Notes: generated by a model from the sequence alone, not told the origin. Shown: positions 17,281 through 26,186, counted from the first letter of the stretch. The stretch: DNA of 64,000 nucleotides from Luteibacter sp. UNCMF331Sha3.1 (GCF_900109915.1 NZ_FOBU01000002.1:1381170-1445169), one strand, 5' to 3'. Translations and numbers: made by a program.

Positions 17281-18111
17281 ATGAACACGACCGACCCACA
17301 CGCGACCCCGCCCCGTGGCTACCTCTCCTGCGTGGGCATGGGCATGACGCTCGGCTCGCACCTGACGCCGTTGGCGCGCAGCCATATCCAGAAGGCCGAC
17401 GTGGTTTTCGCCGCCGTGTCCGACGCGCTGGTGGAAGCATGGGTGCGCACCCTTCATCCGGACGTCCGCAGCCTGCAGCCCTATTACCGCGAGGGCCGCT
17501 CGCGCATGCACACCTACCGCGAATGGGTGGCGCTGCTGATGGGCGAGGTGCGTGCCGGCCGGCGGGTGTGCGGCGTCTTCTACGGCCATCCGGGCATCTT
17601 CGCCTGGTCGCCGCACAAGGCCATCGCCATGGCGCGGGCGGAGGGTTTCGATGCGCACATGGAGCCGGGCATCTCGGCCGAGGATTGCCTCTACGCCGAC
17701 CTCGGCATCGATCCGGGCCGATTCGGCTGCCAGCACCTCGAAGCGAGCCAGCTCGTGTTTTTCGAACGGCGCATCGACACCGGCGGGTACCTCGTCCTGT
17801 GGCAGGCCGGGGCCGTTGGCGACCGTACGATGACGCGCTTCGAGACCGGTGCCGCCTATCGCCAGGTGCTGGTGGACGTGCTTCTGGAGGACTATCCGCC
17901 GGAACACGAGATCGTCGTGTACCGCGCGCCGACGCTGCCGGTGCAGTCGCCACGCATCCGGCGCGCGCTGCTCACCGATCTGGCCACGATGCCGCTCACG
18001 GCCGAGGAAACCGTCGTGTTGCCGCCGGCCAGCACGCTGAAGCCGAACGCCCGCGTGGCGGCGCGATTGACGGCGCTCGACGCCGCCGCCGGATTTCCGG
18101 GCGACGCCTGA
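17281..18111 (+). CDS. SonM/OphM-like borosin-type alpha-N-methyltransferase homologue
   Basis: 276 residues from the ATG at 17281. It is a tetrapyrrole (corrin/porphyrin) methylase fold: LSCVGMGMTLGSHLTPLAR at the N-terminus, VFAAVSDAL, the hallmark YGHPGIFAWSPHKAI loop (about 101-115), then AKMEPGISAE-like MEPGISAEDCLYADLGIDP and HLEASQLVFFERR. From memory these match the split-borosin methyltransferase SonM of Shewanella much better than CobA/CysG enzymes. SonM-type enzymes use SAM to methylate backbone amides of a small partner peptide. No SonA-like precursor gene is visible on either side, so the substrate is unknown. It converges on the phosphopantetheinyl transferase with almost no gap. 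Confidence 0.8.
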   Translation: MNTTDPHATPPRGYLSCVGMGMTLGSHLTPLARSHIQKADVVFAAVSDALVEAWVRTLHPDVRSLQPYYREGRSRMHTYREWVALLMGEVRAGRRVCGVFYGHPGIFAWSPHKAIAMARAEGFDAHMEPGISAEDCLYADLGIDPGRFGCQHLEASQLVFFERRIDTGGYLVLWQAGAVGDRTMTRFETGAAYRQVLVDVLLEDYPPEHEIVVYRAPTLPVQSPRIRRALLTDLATMPLTAEETVVLPPASTLKPNARVAARLTALDAAAGFPGDA

Positions 18112-18112
18112 T

Positions 18113-18832
18113 TCACCAGGCGCAGCTGGTCAGTACCGTCCGCTCGTCGAGGCGCATCCAGGGGAGCACGAAGCGGCGACCGGCCCCGATGTCGCCGGCG
18201 AGCGTCGCGACCACCTCGGCTTCCAGGTGAGCGGCGCCCGGTGGCGCCTCCACGATGCGCAGGGCGTCGAAGTCGAAGAACCGACCGACCGTGGCCGCCG
18301 TCGCCTTGTAGAAGCTCTCCTTGGCCGAGAAGGCGACGGCCATCGCGACGGGCCAGCCGTGCAGCGCGGCGAACGGTGAGAGGCGGTCTTCCTCCGCGGC
18401 GTCGAGCACCAGCTCGCGAACGGATCCGAGCACGTCGTCCGCGATCTCGCGTTCGACATCGAGCCCGATCCCCGTGTAGCCCGCATCCGTGGGGAGCGCG
18501 GTAGCGACCGCGATGTCGTCGGTGTGCGACACGCTGCCGATGAACCCGGTGGGCCAGCGCGGCGCGCGATCCATGCCGATCGGAACATCGCTGGCATCGC
18601 TGCCGACGGCGTGCAGGGCGGCGAGGGCGGCACGGCGCCCGGCGAGATATTCCGCCTGGCGTTTCGGCACGCTGCGCCGGACGCCGTCGGGCGGGGCGAT
18701 GCCGTGCAGCGCGAAATCGCCGGGATGGAACACGCCCGTATCGAACGGGAGGACGAACGCCTCCGGCACGACGGGACCTGCGTGGGAAAGAGCGACCCTG
18801 CGCATCGATACTGTGTGTTCCGGTCCGTGCAT
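18113..18832 (-). CDS. 4'-phosphopantetheinyl transferase (EntD/Sfp superfamily)
   Basis: 239 residues from the ATG at 18832, with a purine-rich CAGGGG upstream. EntD-type motifs are present: RQAEYLAGRRAA near the N-terminus, a GSVSHT segment, the Mg-binding G-I-G-L-D-V-E and the FSAKESFYKA motif with the catalytic Glu/Lys. These enzymes transfer the phosphopantetheine arm of CoA to carrier domains of fatty-acid, polyketide or non-ribosomal peptide synthases, and EntD types often serve siderophore pathways. The TonB siderophore receptor immediately upstream on the same strand agrees with such a role, but no synthase is encoded here, so it may serve carriers elsewhere in the genome. Confidence 0.9.
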   Translation of the reverse strand: MHGPEHTVSMRRVALSHAGPVVPEAFVLPFDTGVFHPGDFALHGIAPPDGVRRSVPKRQAEYLAGRRAALAALHAVGSDASDVPIGMDRAPRWPTGFIGSVSHTDDIAVATALPTDAGYTGIGLDVEREIADDVLGSVRELVLDAAEEDRLSPFAALHGWPVAMAVAFSAKESFYKATAATVGRFFDFDALRIVEAPPGAAHLEAEVVATLAGDIGAGRRFVLPWMRLDERTVLTSCAW

Positions 18833-18891
18833 CCGACGCCCCTGCGCGAGGATGGACGGAAGGATACGCCTTCCGTCCGGCGCGCGTGGCG

Positions 18892-21108
18892 TCAGAGGTC
18901 GAACGACGCCGAGACGTAGAACGTGCGCGGATTGCCCTGGGTCAGGTACCCGCCGTTGGCGGAGGCCCAGTAGCCCTTGTTGGCGACGTTCTGCACCGTG
19001 AGGCGGAACGTGACCGGCACCCCCTCGAGGCGGGCGGTGGTGCGCGCGCCGACGTCGTAGGTGGTCCAGGCAGGCACCTTGAGATCGTTGGCGTTGTCGA
19101 GGTACTGCTTGCCCGTGCGAACGGCGCGGGCACTCAGCGTGATGTCCGGCGTATGCGGCACGTCCCATTCCACGCCTGCGTTCGCCTGGAAGCGCGGCAC
19201 GCCGATCGCGTCCTTGCCATCGGTCAGCCCCGACTGCGTCTTCACCTGTTCGGGGCGTACGTAGTTCACGCCACCCAGCAGGCGAACGCCATCCACCGGC
19301 TGGCCGAACACGTTCCACTCGACGCCGCGGTTGCGCTGCTCGCCATCCACCACGTACGTGTTGGACGCGGCATCGACGTACGCGCTCGGCTGCTTGATCT
19401 GGAACAGGGCGAGCGTGCTGCCGACGGTGCCGGCATCCCACTTCACACCGACTTCGTTCTGCTTGCTCTTGTAGGGCGCGAACACCTGACCCGCGTTGGT
19501 CACCGGACGATTGTTGAACGTGAGCGGCGCCTGCCCACCCTGCGAGAGCGCTTCGATATGGTTGGCATAGACCGACCACTGATCGGCGAAGCGATAGTTC
19601 ACACCGACGATCGGACTGGTGGCGTACTGCTCGTATTCCGAGTTCTTCGCACCGTCGATGCCGTTCACGGCATAGGCATAGCCGAGCGTGTGAAGCTTCT
19701 GTCGCCGCGCGCCCAGCGTCACTTCGAGCATGTCGCCCATGAACCCGATGGTGTCGGACACCGCGACGCTGCGCAGCTGCGTGCGTCCGGTGATGCCCGG
19801 ATCGCTGATCGGGCCCACGTTATAGGCGAAGTCCGGCACCGGCACGTACGTGGGTGCGTAGATGTTCGTGGCGATCGGCGCGAGCGAGCCGGCGTAGGCG
19901 GCCTTCTTGCGAAAGGTGAGGGCGGAAAAGCCCACGTTGACGCGGTGGGTGACGTCGCCGGTCTCGAAGCGGGCGTTGAATCCGGCTTCGCCCGTGGCGG
20001 TGTCCGCGATGTACGGGACGGTGAAGCGCGTCTCGGTGGCGGCACCGTCGACATCGCGCAGCGTCGGGCTGACGTAGTCGCCGAATTCGTTGCCGTGATG
20101 CGCACCGGCGGCCACGTAGCCCGTGATCCACGGCGCGAAGTCGTACTCGGCACGCACCACGCCAAAGGTGTCTTCCAGCGACGACGTGGACCAAGGCTGC
20201 GCGTAGTTCGTCTTCGCGGACGGGGCACGTGGGATCGCCGTGAGACCGCTCGCATACACGACGGCACGTCCGCCCGTGATCACCTGCTTCTGGTAGCCGA
20301 CGTCGGTCGTCACGCGCAGGTTCTCGCCACGGTAGTCGAATGCGACCGAGGCGGCCGTGACGCGGCGCTGCTCGCCGTCGACGGCGGTACCGCCGTCGCG
20401 GTGCACGGCGTTCACGCGGATACCGAAGGCCTTGTCCGCGCCGAAGCGGCGGCCCACATCGACACTGCCACCGACCTGGCTGTCGCTGCCCCAGTCGAGA
20501 CCCACGCGCGTGACCGGATCGTTCTCGGCACGCTTGGGCGCGATGTTGATGTTGCCGCCGATCCCCGAGCCGCCGGGGCTGATGCCGTTGAGGAACGCGC
20601 TCGCACCCTTGAACACCTCGACGCGGCTGATCAGTTCGGGTGCGAGCAGCTGCCGGGGCAGCAGGCCGTACAAGCCGTCGAACGCGATGTCGTCGCTGTA
20701 GATCTGGAAGCCGCGGATCGTGAAGACCTGCGAGAAGTTTCCGAAGCCGTTGCCAACGCGCACGGCGGGATCGTTGCTCACGACGTCGCCGAGGCTGCGG
20801 GCCTGCTGGTTGCGGATCAGCGTATCGGTGTAGCTGGTGATCGCGAACGGTACGTTCATGGCGTCCTGGTTGCCGAGCACGCCGAAGCGGCCGCCACGTG
20901 CCACCTGGCCGCCCGCGTAGGCCGCTGTGGGAGCGGCGACGCTCGCGTCCACCTGCACGCCGGACAGTGTCGTCGTGTTCTCGCGCAGCTTCTGCGGATC
21001 CGTGGTTTCCGCGTCCGTGGCGTGCGTGGCGGAGGCGAAGACCATGGCGACGATGGCGGCGCGGACGGAGACGGGAAGGGTGCGGTGACGACGGTTTGCG
21101 GCGGGCAT
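18892..21108 (-). CDS. TonB-dependent siderophore receptor
   Basis: 738 residues from the ATG at 21108, preceded by GGAGGAA. A signal peptide (cleavage near ATHATDA) is followed by a plug domain with VPFAITSYTDTLIRNQQ and VFTIRGFQIYSDDIAFDGLYG, then a long beta-barrel ending in the typical TonB-receptor terminus NPRTFYVSASFDL. The plug segment GSGIGGNINIAPKR is characteristic of ferric-siderophore (FpvA/FhuE-like) receptors. It imports an iron-siderophore complex across the outer membrane using TonB energy. A Fur-like box overlaps its promoter region (21139-21159), and the DUF3649/PepSY/DUF3325 membrane genes lie just upstream on the same strand. The siderophore itself cannot be named. Confidence 0.92.
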   Translation of the reverse strand: MPAANRRHRTLPVSVRAAIVAMVFASATHATDAETTDPQKLRENTTTLSGVQVDASVAAPTAAYAGGQVARGGRFGVLGNQDAMNVPFAITSYTDTLIRNQQARSLGDVVSNDPAVRVGNGFGNFSQVFTIRGFQIYSDDIAFDGLYGLLPRQLLAPELISRVEVFKGASAFLNGISPGGSGIGGNINIAPKRAENDPVTRVGLDWGSDSQVGGSVDVGRRFGADKAFGIRVNAVHRDGGTAVDGEQRRVTAASVAFDYRGENLRVTTDVGYQKQVITGGRAVVYASGLTAIPRAPSAKTNYAQPWSTSSLEDTFGVVRAEYDFAPWITGYVAAGAHHGNEFGDYVSPTLRDVDGAATETRFTVPYIADTATGEAGFNARFETGDVTHRVNVGFSALTFRKKAAYAGSLAPIATNIYAPTYVPVPDFAYNVGPISDPGITGRTQLRSVAVSDTIGFMGDMLEVTLGARRQKLHTLGYAYAVNGIDGAKNSEYEQYATSPIVGVNYRFADQWSVYANHIEALSQGGQAPLTFNNRPVTNAGQVFAPYKSKQNEVGVKWDAGTVGSTLALFQIKQPSAYVDAASNTYVVDGEQRNRGVEWNVFGQPVDGVRLLGGVNYVRPEQVKTQSGLTDGKDAIGVPRFQANAGVEWDVPHTPDITLSARAVRTGKQYLDNANDLKVPAWTTYDVGARTTARLEGVPVTFRLTVQNVANKGYWASANGGYLTQGNPRTFYVSASFDL

Positions 21109-21138
21109 GGGACCTTTTCCTCCGGATGGGTAACCCGG

Positions 21139-21159
21139 AATGCGAATGTAAATGAGAAC
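21139..21159 (-). promoter_or_regulatory. Putative Fur box upstream of the siderophore receptor
   Basis: On the minus strand the site reads GTTCTCATTTACATTCGCATT, an A/T-rich pattern with NAT-triplet character resembling the Fur consensus (GATAATGATAATCATTATC) in an otherwise GC-rich region. It lies about 30-50 bases upstream of the receptor start. Iron-dependent repression is expected for this gene class. Confidence 0.55.
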
Positions 21160-21265
21160 CGGTCGCAAGTATGACGCAATCTTAACGTGCTGCCTAGCAG
21201 CGCACGGTTGCCATACGGGCCCTTGGCGCGACGGCTCTCGCGTATTGCCTGGGGCTTCCGCTCTC

Positions 21266-21532
21266 TCAGCGCCGCGAGAACCAGGTCGTCCACAGGGCGA
21301 CCAACACCGCGGCGAGGCTGAGCATGCCTGCCCAGTAGACGGCGCCCATCGCGGCACCGTCGCGGGCGATCGCCAGGGCGAACGACGACGCCAGCGCGGT
21401 CCAGCCGAAGGCCTTGCACAGTGCGCTCCGCATGGGGGACAGCACCCGGCCCAGCACGTCGCGCTGATGCCTCGACATGCCGAGGCAAAGGCCCATGAAG
21501 CCGACGATGGCGATCGGAAGGCAGAGGACCAT
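21266..21532 (-). CDS. DUF3325 family small membrane protein
   Basis: 88 residues, starting where the PepSY gene stops (TGATG overlap). It has three hydrophobic segments (LCLPIAIVGFMGLCLGM, FGWTALASSFALAIA, VYWAGMLSLAAVLVALWTTW) and a short cytoplasmic loop SRHQRDVLGR. DUF3325 proteins are found almost only in operons with PepSY-type reductases and TonB siderophore receptors. A supporting role in siderophore-iron release or uptake at the inner membrane is therefore likely, although no activity is known. It is the last gene of the DUF3649-PepSY-DUF3325 operon; the receptor gene follows after 157 bases with its own Fur-like box. Confidence 0.75.
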   Translation of the reverse strand: MVLCLPIAIVGFMGLCLGMSRHQRDVLGRVLSPMRSALCKAFGWTALASSFALAIARDGAAMGAVYWAGMLSLAAVLVALWTTWFSRR

Positions 21533-23085
21533 CACGCGACCGCTTCCTTCCCGCGGCGGGTGGCGTGGCGCGTGGCGGCCGGCCGACGGTGGACGGTCCA
21601 TGCCGCCCATCCGAACGCGGCCGCCGTGACCAGCATGCACGCGTCGAAGGCGACGAATACGAGGTCGCCGGCCAGCAGGCTGCGCAACATGCCGCGATCG
21701 GTCGTGGCGGCGTCGACCAGCGGCACGGCGAGAAAGGCGGTGGCGGCGATAGCCAGCGCCTCGACCCATGCCCGGCGCGGTGGGCGTAGGAACACGTAGA
21801 GCATCACGCCCCCCCAGCCGATGAAGAGCCAGTGGGCCTCCCACGCCACGCGGGCCGGTATCCCCGTGGGCAGGAGGCGGTTGGCGATGAAGTACACCGC
21901 GATACCGCAGGGCAGTCCGGAGATCGTGGCGATGTTCAGTTTCTCGACAAGACGGAAACCGACATGGGGACGCAAGGGATCGGGAAGTTGTTGCCGACGC
22001 TTCGCGGTCCAGAGCACGAGTCCCGTCGCCACCATCGCGGAACCCATGACGCCGCTGAAGAAGTACAACCAGCGCAGCGCGAGTGGCGCGAAGCGGCCCG
22101 CATGCAGGCCGACCATCACGCTTTCGGTCTGTGAAGCGCCGCCCTTGACGGGGGGCAGCCGACGCATGGCGCCCGTCGCCGCGTCGAACGAGAGCGTCTC
22201 GCCGCGCGTGCCCATCGCCGCGCCGGTATCCTGCGTGATCTTCACCACGGCGTGGGCGTCGCCGGGCAGGGCGATGGCGATGAATCCCGGCTCGGCACCC
22301 TGCCAGTGTTCGCGGGCCTGACGGATCATGTCGGAAAGCGACGCCATCGGCGCCTCGATGCCCGAACGCTTCGGCGGTTCGCCGGCGCCCAGATGATCGC
22401 GGTAGTAGTCGGCCGGGTGCTCGTACGCGGCGGGGATCCCCCACGGCATGTACTGCGACATCAGCGTCACGAGACCCGTGTACGTGATCATGAAATGGAA
22501 CGGGAGCGCGAGCACGGCGGTGAGGTTGTGCGCGTCGAGCCACGAACGCTGGCCCTTGCCGAAGCGCATCGTGAAGAAATCGGCGAAGATCTTCTTGTGC
22601 GTGATCACGCCGCTGACGATCGCCACCAGCATGAACATCGCGGCGAGACCGACGGCCCATCGTCCCCAGAGCACCGGCACGTAATGCAGATCGAAATGCA
22701 GGCGATAGAGCAACCAGCCGCCCGTGGTGTCGCGCGCATCCACCTTCCTGCCCTGGCCGTCGACCATGAAGGCGTGGTCGCGCCACTGGCGAAACGTCTC
22801 GCCTTTTTCCTTCCAGTAACCCATGGCCGCGACCGAACGCTCGTTGGGCAGCTGGATCGTCCACGACTCCGCACCCTGCGCATGGGTCTTCATGTAGGCG
22901 AGCGCGCCCTCGGCGGACGCGTCGAGGTTTCGCTCGCCCGCGATCTCCGGCTGCATCCAGCGGGTGATCTCGTCCTGGAAATACGCCGTGGTGCCGGTCA
23001 CGAACACGGCGAACAGCAACCAGCCGAAGAGCAGGCCCACCCACGTATGCAGCCACGCCATCGACTGGCGAAGTCCTTCCTTCAC
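21532..23085 (-). CDS. PepSY-associated TM protein, probable siderophore-iron reductase
   Basis: 517 residues from a GTG at 23085 that overlaps the stop of the preceding gene (GTGA). An N-terminal transmembrane helix (WLHTWVGLLFGWLLFAVFVTGTTA) precedes a periplasmic PepSY-type domain. Further membrane spans (GRWAVGLAAMFMLVAIVSGVITHKK, ALPFHFMITYTGLVTLMSQY, LRWLYFFSGVMGSAMVATGLVLW) carry histidines that could bind heme (HTW, HLGAG, HKK). PepSY_TM proteins beside TonB siderophore receptors are thought to reduce ferric siderophores in the periplasm (FoxB/FsrB-like). The additional C-terminal hydrophobic segments give more spans than the simplest members. Confidence 0.8.
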   Translation of the reverse strand: MKEGLRQSMAWLHTWVGLLFGWLLFAVFVTGTTAYFQDEITRWMQPEIAGERNLDASAEGALAYMKTHAQGAESWTIQLPNERSVAAMGYWKEKGETFRQWRDHAFMVDGQGRKVDARDTTGGWLLYRLHFDLHYVPVLWGRWAVGLAAMFMLVAIVSGVITHKKIFADFFTMRFGKGQRSWLDAHNLTAVLALPFHFMITYTGLVTLMSQYMPWGIPAAYEHPADYYRDHLGAGEPPKRSGIEAPMASLSDMIRQAREHWQGAEPGFIAIALPGDAHAVVKITQDTGAAMGTRGETLSFDAATGAMRRLPPVKGGASQTESVMVGLHAGRFAPLALRWLYFFSGVMGSAMVATGLVLWTAKRRQQLPDPLRPHVGFRLVEKLNIATISGLPCGIAVYFIANRLLPTGIPARVAWEAHWLFIGWGGVMLYVFLRPPRRAWVEALAIAATAFLAVPLVDAATTDRGMLRSLLAGDLVFVAFDACMLVTAAAFGWAAWTVHRRPAATRHATRRGKEAVA

Positions 23086-23399
23086 GCGCCCACTCCGTGT
23101 ATCGACAGGTACAGGGCGATGGCAGGCGGCACGCAGATCACCGCCAGCCACATCCAGGCGCGCTTCGCGGTGCCCACGGCGAACGCCATGATCGCGACGC
23201 ACGCGTAGATCGCGAACGACGAGAGCATGCCGGTCATCACGGCTTCCACGCGGGCGATCGGCAGCCATCGTGCCATCGCGGCGGTATACAGCGCCGCGGA
23301 GAGATAGCCGCCGATCAGCGCGACCAGCGCGCGCGACGTGATGGCGAAGCTGGCGGAGCGCAGCGTCGGCTTCGGCGGTTGGGAGCGGTCGCGGAACAT
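23082..23399 (-). CDS. DUF3649 family membrane protein
   Basis: 105 residues from the ATG at 23399. Three hydrophobic segments follow (ALVALIGGYLSAALYTAAMA, VMTGMLSSFAIYACVAIMAFAVG, WMWLAVICVPPAIALYLSIHG). The sequence fits DUF3649, an iron-transport-associated family found in operons with DUF3325 and PepSY proteins. It is the first gene of this operon and overlaps the PepSY start by four bases. Its exact function is unknown; it probably helps the reductase or iron release at the inner membrane. No Fur-like box was recognised directly before it, unlike before the receptor. Confidence 0.75.
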   Translation of the reverse strand: MFRDRSQPPKPTLRSASFAITSRALVALIGGYLSAALYTAAMARWLPIARVEAVMTGMLSSFAIYACVAIMAFAVGTAKRAWMWLAVICVPPAIALYLSIHGVGA

Positions 23400-23556
23400 G
23401 GATGGAGCCCCTGGGCGGTGCAGGACAGGCGTAGCGCCGGCTGGAGAAAGGACGACGTGGCTTGCGAGGGGCTGGCTGGTCGAAGGCGGGAATTCTACAG
23501 CAGTCGGACGCGTGGTGTACGCTGCGCGGCCAGGAACAGACGCGAAGCAACCACGC

Positions 23557-24096
23557 ATGGCTCTCAAATCCACGGTGTTCAAGGTCGAGCTGCAGATCAG
23601 CGACATGGATCGGCACTACTACCAGACCCACGCACTCACCATCGCGCGGCATCCGTCGGAAACCGATGAGCGGATGATGGCGCGCGTGCTCGCGTTCGCG
23701 CTGAACGCCGACGACGCGCTGGCCTTCGGCAAAGGTCTTAGCGCGGACGACGAGCCCGATCTCTGGCGCAAGGAACTCACCGGCGAGGTGGACCTCTGGA
23801 TCGAACTGGGTCAGCCGGACGAGCCGGCCATCCGCCGCGCGGCCGGGCGCGCGCGACGCGTCGTCATCTACACCTATAGCGGACGGAGCGCCGACGTATG
23901 GTGGAAGAAGACGGCCCCGGCGGTGGCACGCACGAAGAACGTCACGGTGGTCGACATCGATCAGGGCACGGTCGAGGCGCTGGCGGCACTCACCGAGCGG
24001 ACGATGCAGATGCAGTTCATCGTGCAGGACGGCCATGCGCAGGCCATCGTCGGTGACACGATCGTGCCGATCGAACTCCACTTTCTTGCCGCCTGA
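23557..24096 (+). CDS. yaeQ: YaeQ family protein
   Basis: 179 residues from the ATG at 23557. The whole protein matches the compact YaeQ family: MALKSTVFKVELQISDMDRHYY at the start, RHPSETDERMMARVLAFALNA, DLWIELGQPDEPAIRRA and the C-terminal MQMQFIVQDGHAQAIVGD. YaeQ has a PD-(D/E)XK-nuclease-like fold; E. coli YaeQ was linked to suppression of RfaH defects, but its biochemical role is still unclear. It is a single gene, divergent from the siderophore operon and followed by an epoxide hydrolase gene with its own leader. Confidence 0.9.
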   Translation: MALKSTVFKVELQISDMDRHYYQTHALTIARHPSETDERMMARVLAFALNADDALAFGKGLSADDEPDLWRKELTGEVDLWIELGQPDEPAIRRAAGRARRVVIYTYSGRSADVWWKKTAPAVARTKNVTVVDIDQGTVEALAALTERTMQMQFIVQDGHAQAIVGDTIVPIELHFLAA

Positions 24097-24269
24097 CCGG
24101 ATTTCGCCAAGACGGGACGCACGAGTCCTGCAAGACGCTGAAGCTCATCCCTCCTGATACTCCACGGCGAGCACGGTCCGGTCAGGGATGGGCGGATGCC
24201 ACGCAGCATGGATCTCATTCGCCGATCGGGGCCCGCCCAGGCGGCGCAGGCCCGTGGAGGGTTACGCCC

Positions 24270-25589
24270 ATGTCTTCAGCTTTCGCGTCATCGATCCGCT
24301 GGCAGGTCATCTCCGCATCGATCCTCGTCGGTGCCGTCGCGCTCGTCGCGGCGCCCTCCATCGACGCGACTTCCCCGGCCGCCGACGCCCGCCCGGCCAC
24401 GGCCGACGATACGTCGATCCGGCCGTTCCCGGCATTCCACGCCACCGACGAGCAGCTTGCCGACCTGAAACGTCGCATCGCCGCCACGCGGTGGCCCACG
24501 AAGGAACTCGTGAACGACACGACGCAGGGCGTGCAGCTCGCGACCATGAAGAAGCTCGCCGAGTACTGGCAGTCGGGTTACGACTGGCGCAAGGTCGAGG
24601 CGCGACTGAACGCGCTGCCGCAGTTCGTGACGACGATCGACGGGGTGGACATCCACTTCATCCACGTCCGGTCGAAGAACAAGAACGCACTGCCGATCAT
24701 CATCACGCACGGGTGGCCCGGTTCGGTCATCGAGCAGATGAAGATCGTCGATGGCCTGGCGAATCCGACCGCGCACGGCGGCAAGGCGTCCGACGCCTTC
24801 GATGTGGTGATCCCGTCGCTTCCCGGCTACGGCCTCTCGGGCAAGCCCGAAGCGACGGGCTGGGACCCGCAGCACATCGCACGCGCGTGGACCACGTTGA
24901 TGGGACGCCTCGGTTACAAGAAGTTCGTCGCGGCCGGCGGCGACTGGGGCGATGCCGTGACCGAGCAGATGGCCGTGCAGGCACCGCCCGGACTGCTGGC
25001 GATCAACAGCAACATGTCGGCGACCATTCCCGACGACATCGCGAAGCTGCTCGCGGCCGGCGCGCCGGCGCCCGCCGGACTCGGGCCCGAGGAACAGCTG
25101 GCTTATTCGCAGCTCGACGACTTCTACAAGCATGGTCTGGGCTATGCGCAGGAAATGACCAACCGGCCGCAGACGCTGTATGCGCTGGAGGATTCGCCGA
25201 TCGGCCTCGCGGCATGGATGCTCGATCACGACATCCGCAGCTACAAGATGATCGTGCGCATCTTCGACGGCGGCAAGGAAGGCCTGTCGCGCGACGACAT
25301 CCTCGACAACGTGACGTTCTACTGGTTGACGGAAACCGCGGTGTCGTCGGCACGCCTGTACTGGGAGAACAAGCTCAACTTCTTCGAGCCGAAGCACATC
25401 AGGATACCCGTCGCGGTCAGCGTGTTCCCCGACGAAATCTACGCGGCGCCGGAAAGCTGGGCGAAGAAGGCGTTCCCCAACCTGATCCACTACAACCGCT
25501 TGCCCAAGGGCGGTCACTTCGCCGCTTGGGAACAGCCGGCGTTCTACGTGACCGAGATGCGCGATTCGTTCCGCACCCTGCGCAAGTGA
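24270..25589 (+). CDS. Exported epoxide hydrolase (EHN domain, alpha/beta fold)
   Basis: 439 residues, with GGAGGG upstream of the ATG. A signal-peptide-like N-terminus (SIRWQVISASILVGAVALVAAP) precedes an epoxide hydrolase N-terminal (EHN) domain with LADLKRRIAATRWP and YWQSGYDWRKVEARLNALPQF. The catalytic alpha/beta domain follows: oxyanion HGWPGS, nucleophile Asp in GGDWGD and catalytic His in PKGGHFAAWEQP near the end, with a lid tyrosine region DEIYAAPESW. Family members open epoxides to diols (microsomal/juvenile-hormone type). The natural substrate is unknown. It is the second Asp-nucleophile hydrolase in this window, after the one at 16013-17068. A strong terminator follows. Confidence 0.9.
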   Translation: MSSAFASSIRWQVISASILVGAVALVAAPSIDATSPAADARPATADDTSIRPFPAFHATDEQLADLKRRIAATRWPTKELVNDTTQGVQLATMKKLAEYWQSGYDWRKVEARLNALPQFVTTIDGVDIHFIHVRSKNKNALPIIITHGWPGSVIEQMKIVDGLANPTAHGGKASDAFDVVIPSLPGYGLSGKPEATGWDPQHIARAWTTLMGRLGYKKFVAAGGDWGDAVTEQMAVQAPPGLLAINSNMSATIPDDIAKLLAAGAPAPAGLGPEEQLAYSQLDDFYKHGLGYAQEMTNRPQTLYALEDSPIGLAAWMLDHDIRSYKMIVRIFDGGKEGLSRDDILDNVTFYWLTETAVSSARLYWENKLNFFEPKHIRIPVAVSVFPDEIYAAPESWAKKAFPNLIHYNRLPKGGHFAAWEQPAFYVTEMRDSFRTLRK

Positions 25590-25598
25590 CGGAAAAGG

Positions 25599-25627
25599 CG
25601 GGATGGCCGTCGGTGACGGCTATCCCG
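25599..25627 (-). terminator. Rho-independent terminator between convergent genes
   Basis: The inverted repeat CGGGATGGCCGTC / GACGGCTATCCCG has 13 pairs including one G-T pair and a 3-nt loop. On the minus strand the stem is followed by CCTTTT, a short T-tract, so it best terminates the DUF924 gene, whose stop lies inside the stem. It also follows the epoxide hydrolase stop (25589). Confidence 0.75.
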
Positions 25628-26186
25628 CGAACCCGCCCGCGTCGAGGAACGCCTGCTCCCCGGGGGTCGTGGCGCGCCCGAGTTCGCGATTGCGATGCGG
25701 AAAGCGACCGAACCGGGCGATGACGTCGCGGTGGGTGCGCGCGTAGGAAAGGAACGCGCCGCCGAGGGATTCGAACAGCCGCAGCGACTCGTCCTGATCC
25801 GCCATGTCTTCCGAATGCTCGAACGGCAGATAGCAGAACGCGCGAAGGTCGTGCTCGAGCTCCCGATCGAATCCGCGTTCGAGCATATGACGCGCGACGA
25901 AGCGCGACAGCGGATCCGTGGCGTACATGTGCGCGGTGCCGCGAAACGCGTTGCGCGGAAACTGGTCGAGCAGGATCAGGAGTGCGAGGCAGCCGTTGGC
26001 GCTGTCGAGCCAGGCATCGAGTTCGCGTCGGGCGGCCGCCATGTGCGCGCCGAGGAAATGCACATGGAACACGGCATCGAAGGCGGGATCGCTGCTGAAC
26101 CAACGTTCGTAACCCGCATCGCGCCAGAACGACACGACACGCTCGGGCGTCTCGGGCATGGGGAGCGTCGATGCGGTCGTGGACAT
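25620..26186 (-). CDS. DUF924 family protein
   Basis: 188 residues. The sequence carries the DUF924 landmarks in order: VVSFWRDAGYERWFSSDPAFDAVF, LLILLDQFPRNAFRGTAHMYATDPL, YLPFEHSEDMADQDESLRLF and a C-terminal RFGRFPHRNRELGRATTPGE. The family is a small helical (TPR-like) soluble protein widespread in proteobacteria with no established activity. There is no signal peptide, so it is cytoplasmic. It is a single gene, ending in a hairpin shared with the convergent epoxide hydrolase gene. Identification is firm; function is unknown. Confidence 0.9.
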   Translation of the reverse strand: MSTTASTLPMPETPERVVSFWRDAGYERWFSSDPAFDAVFHVHFLGAHMAAARRELDAWLDSANGCLALLILLDQFPRNAFRGTAHMYATDPLSRFVARHMLERGFDRELEHDLRAFCYLPFEHSEDMADQDESLRLFESLGGAFLSYARTHRDVIARFGRFPHRNRELGRATTPGEQAFLDAGGFAG

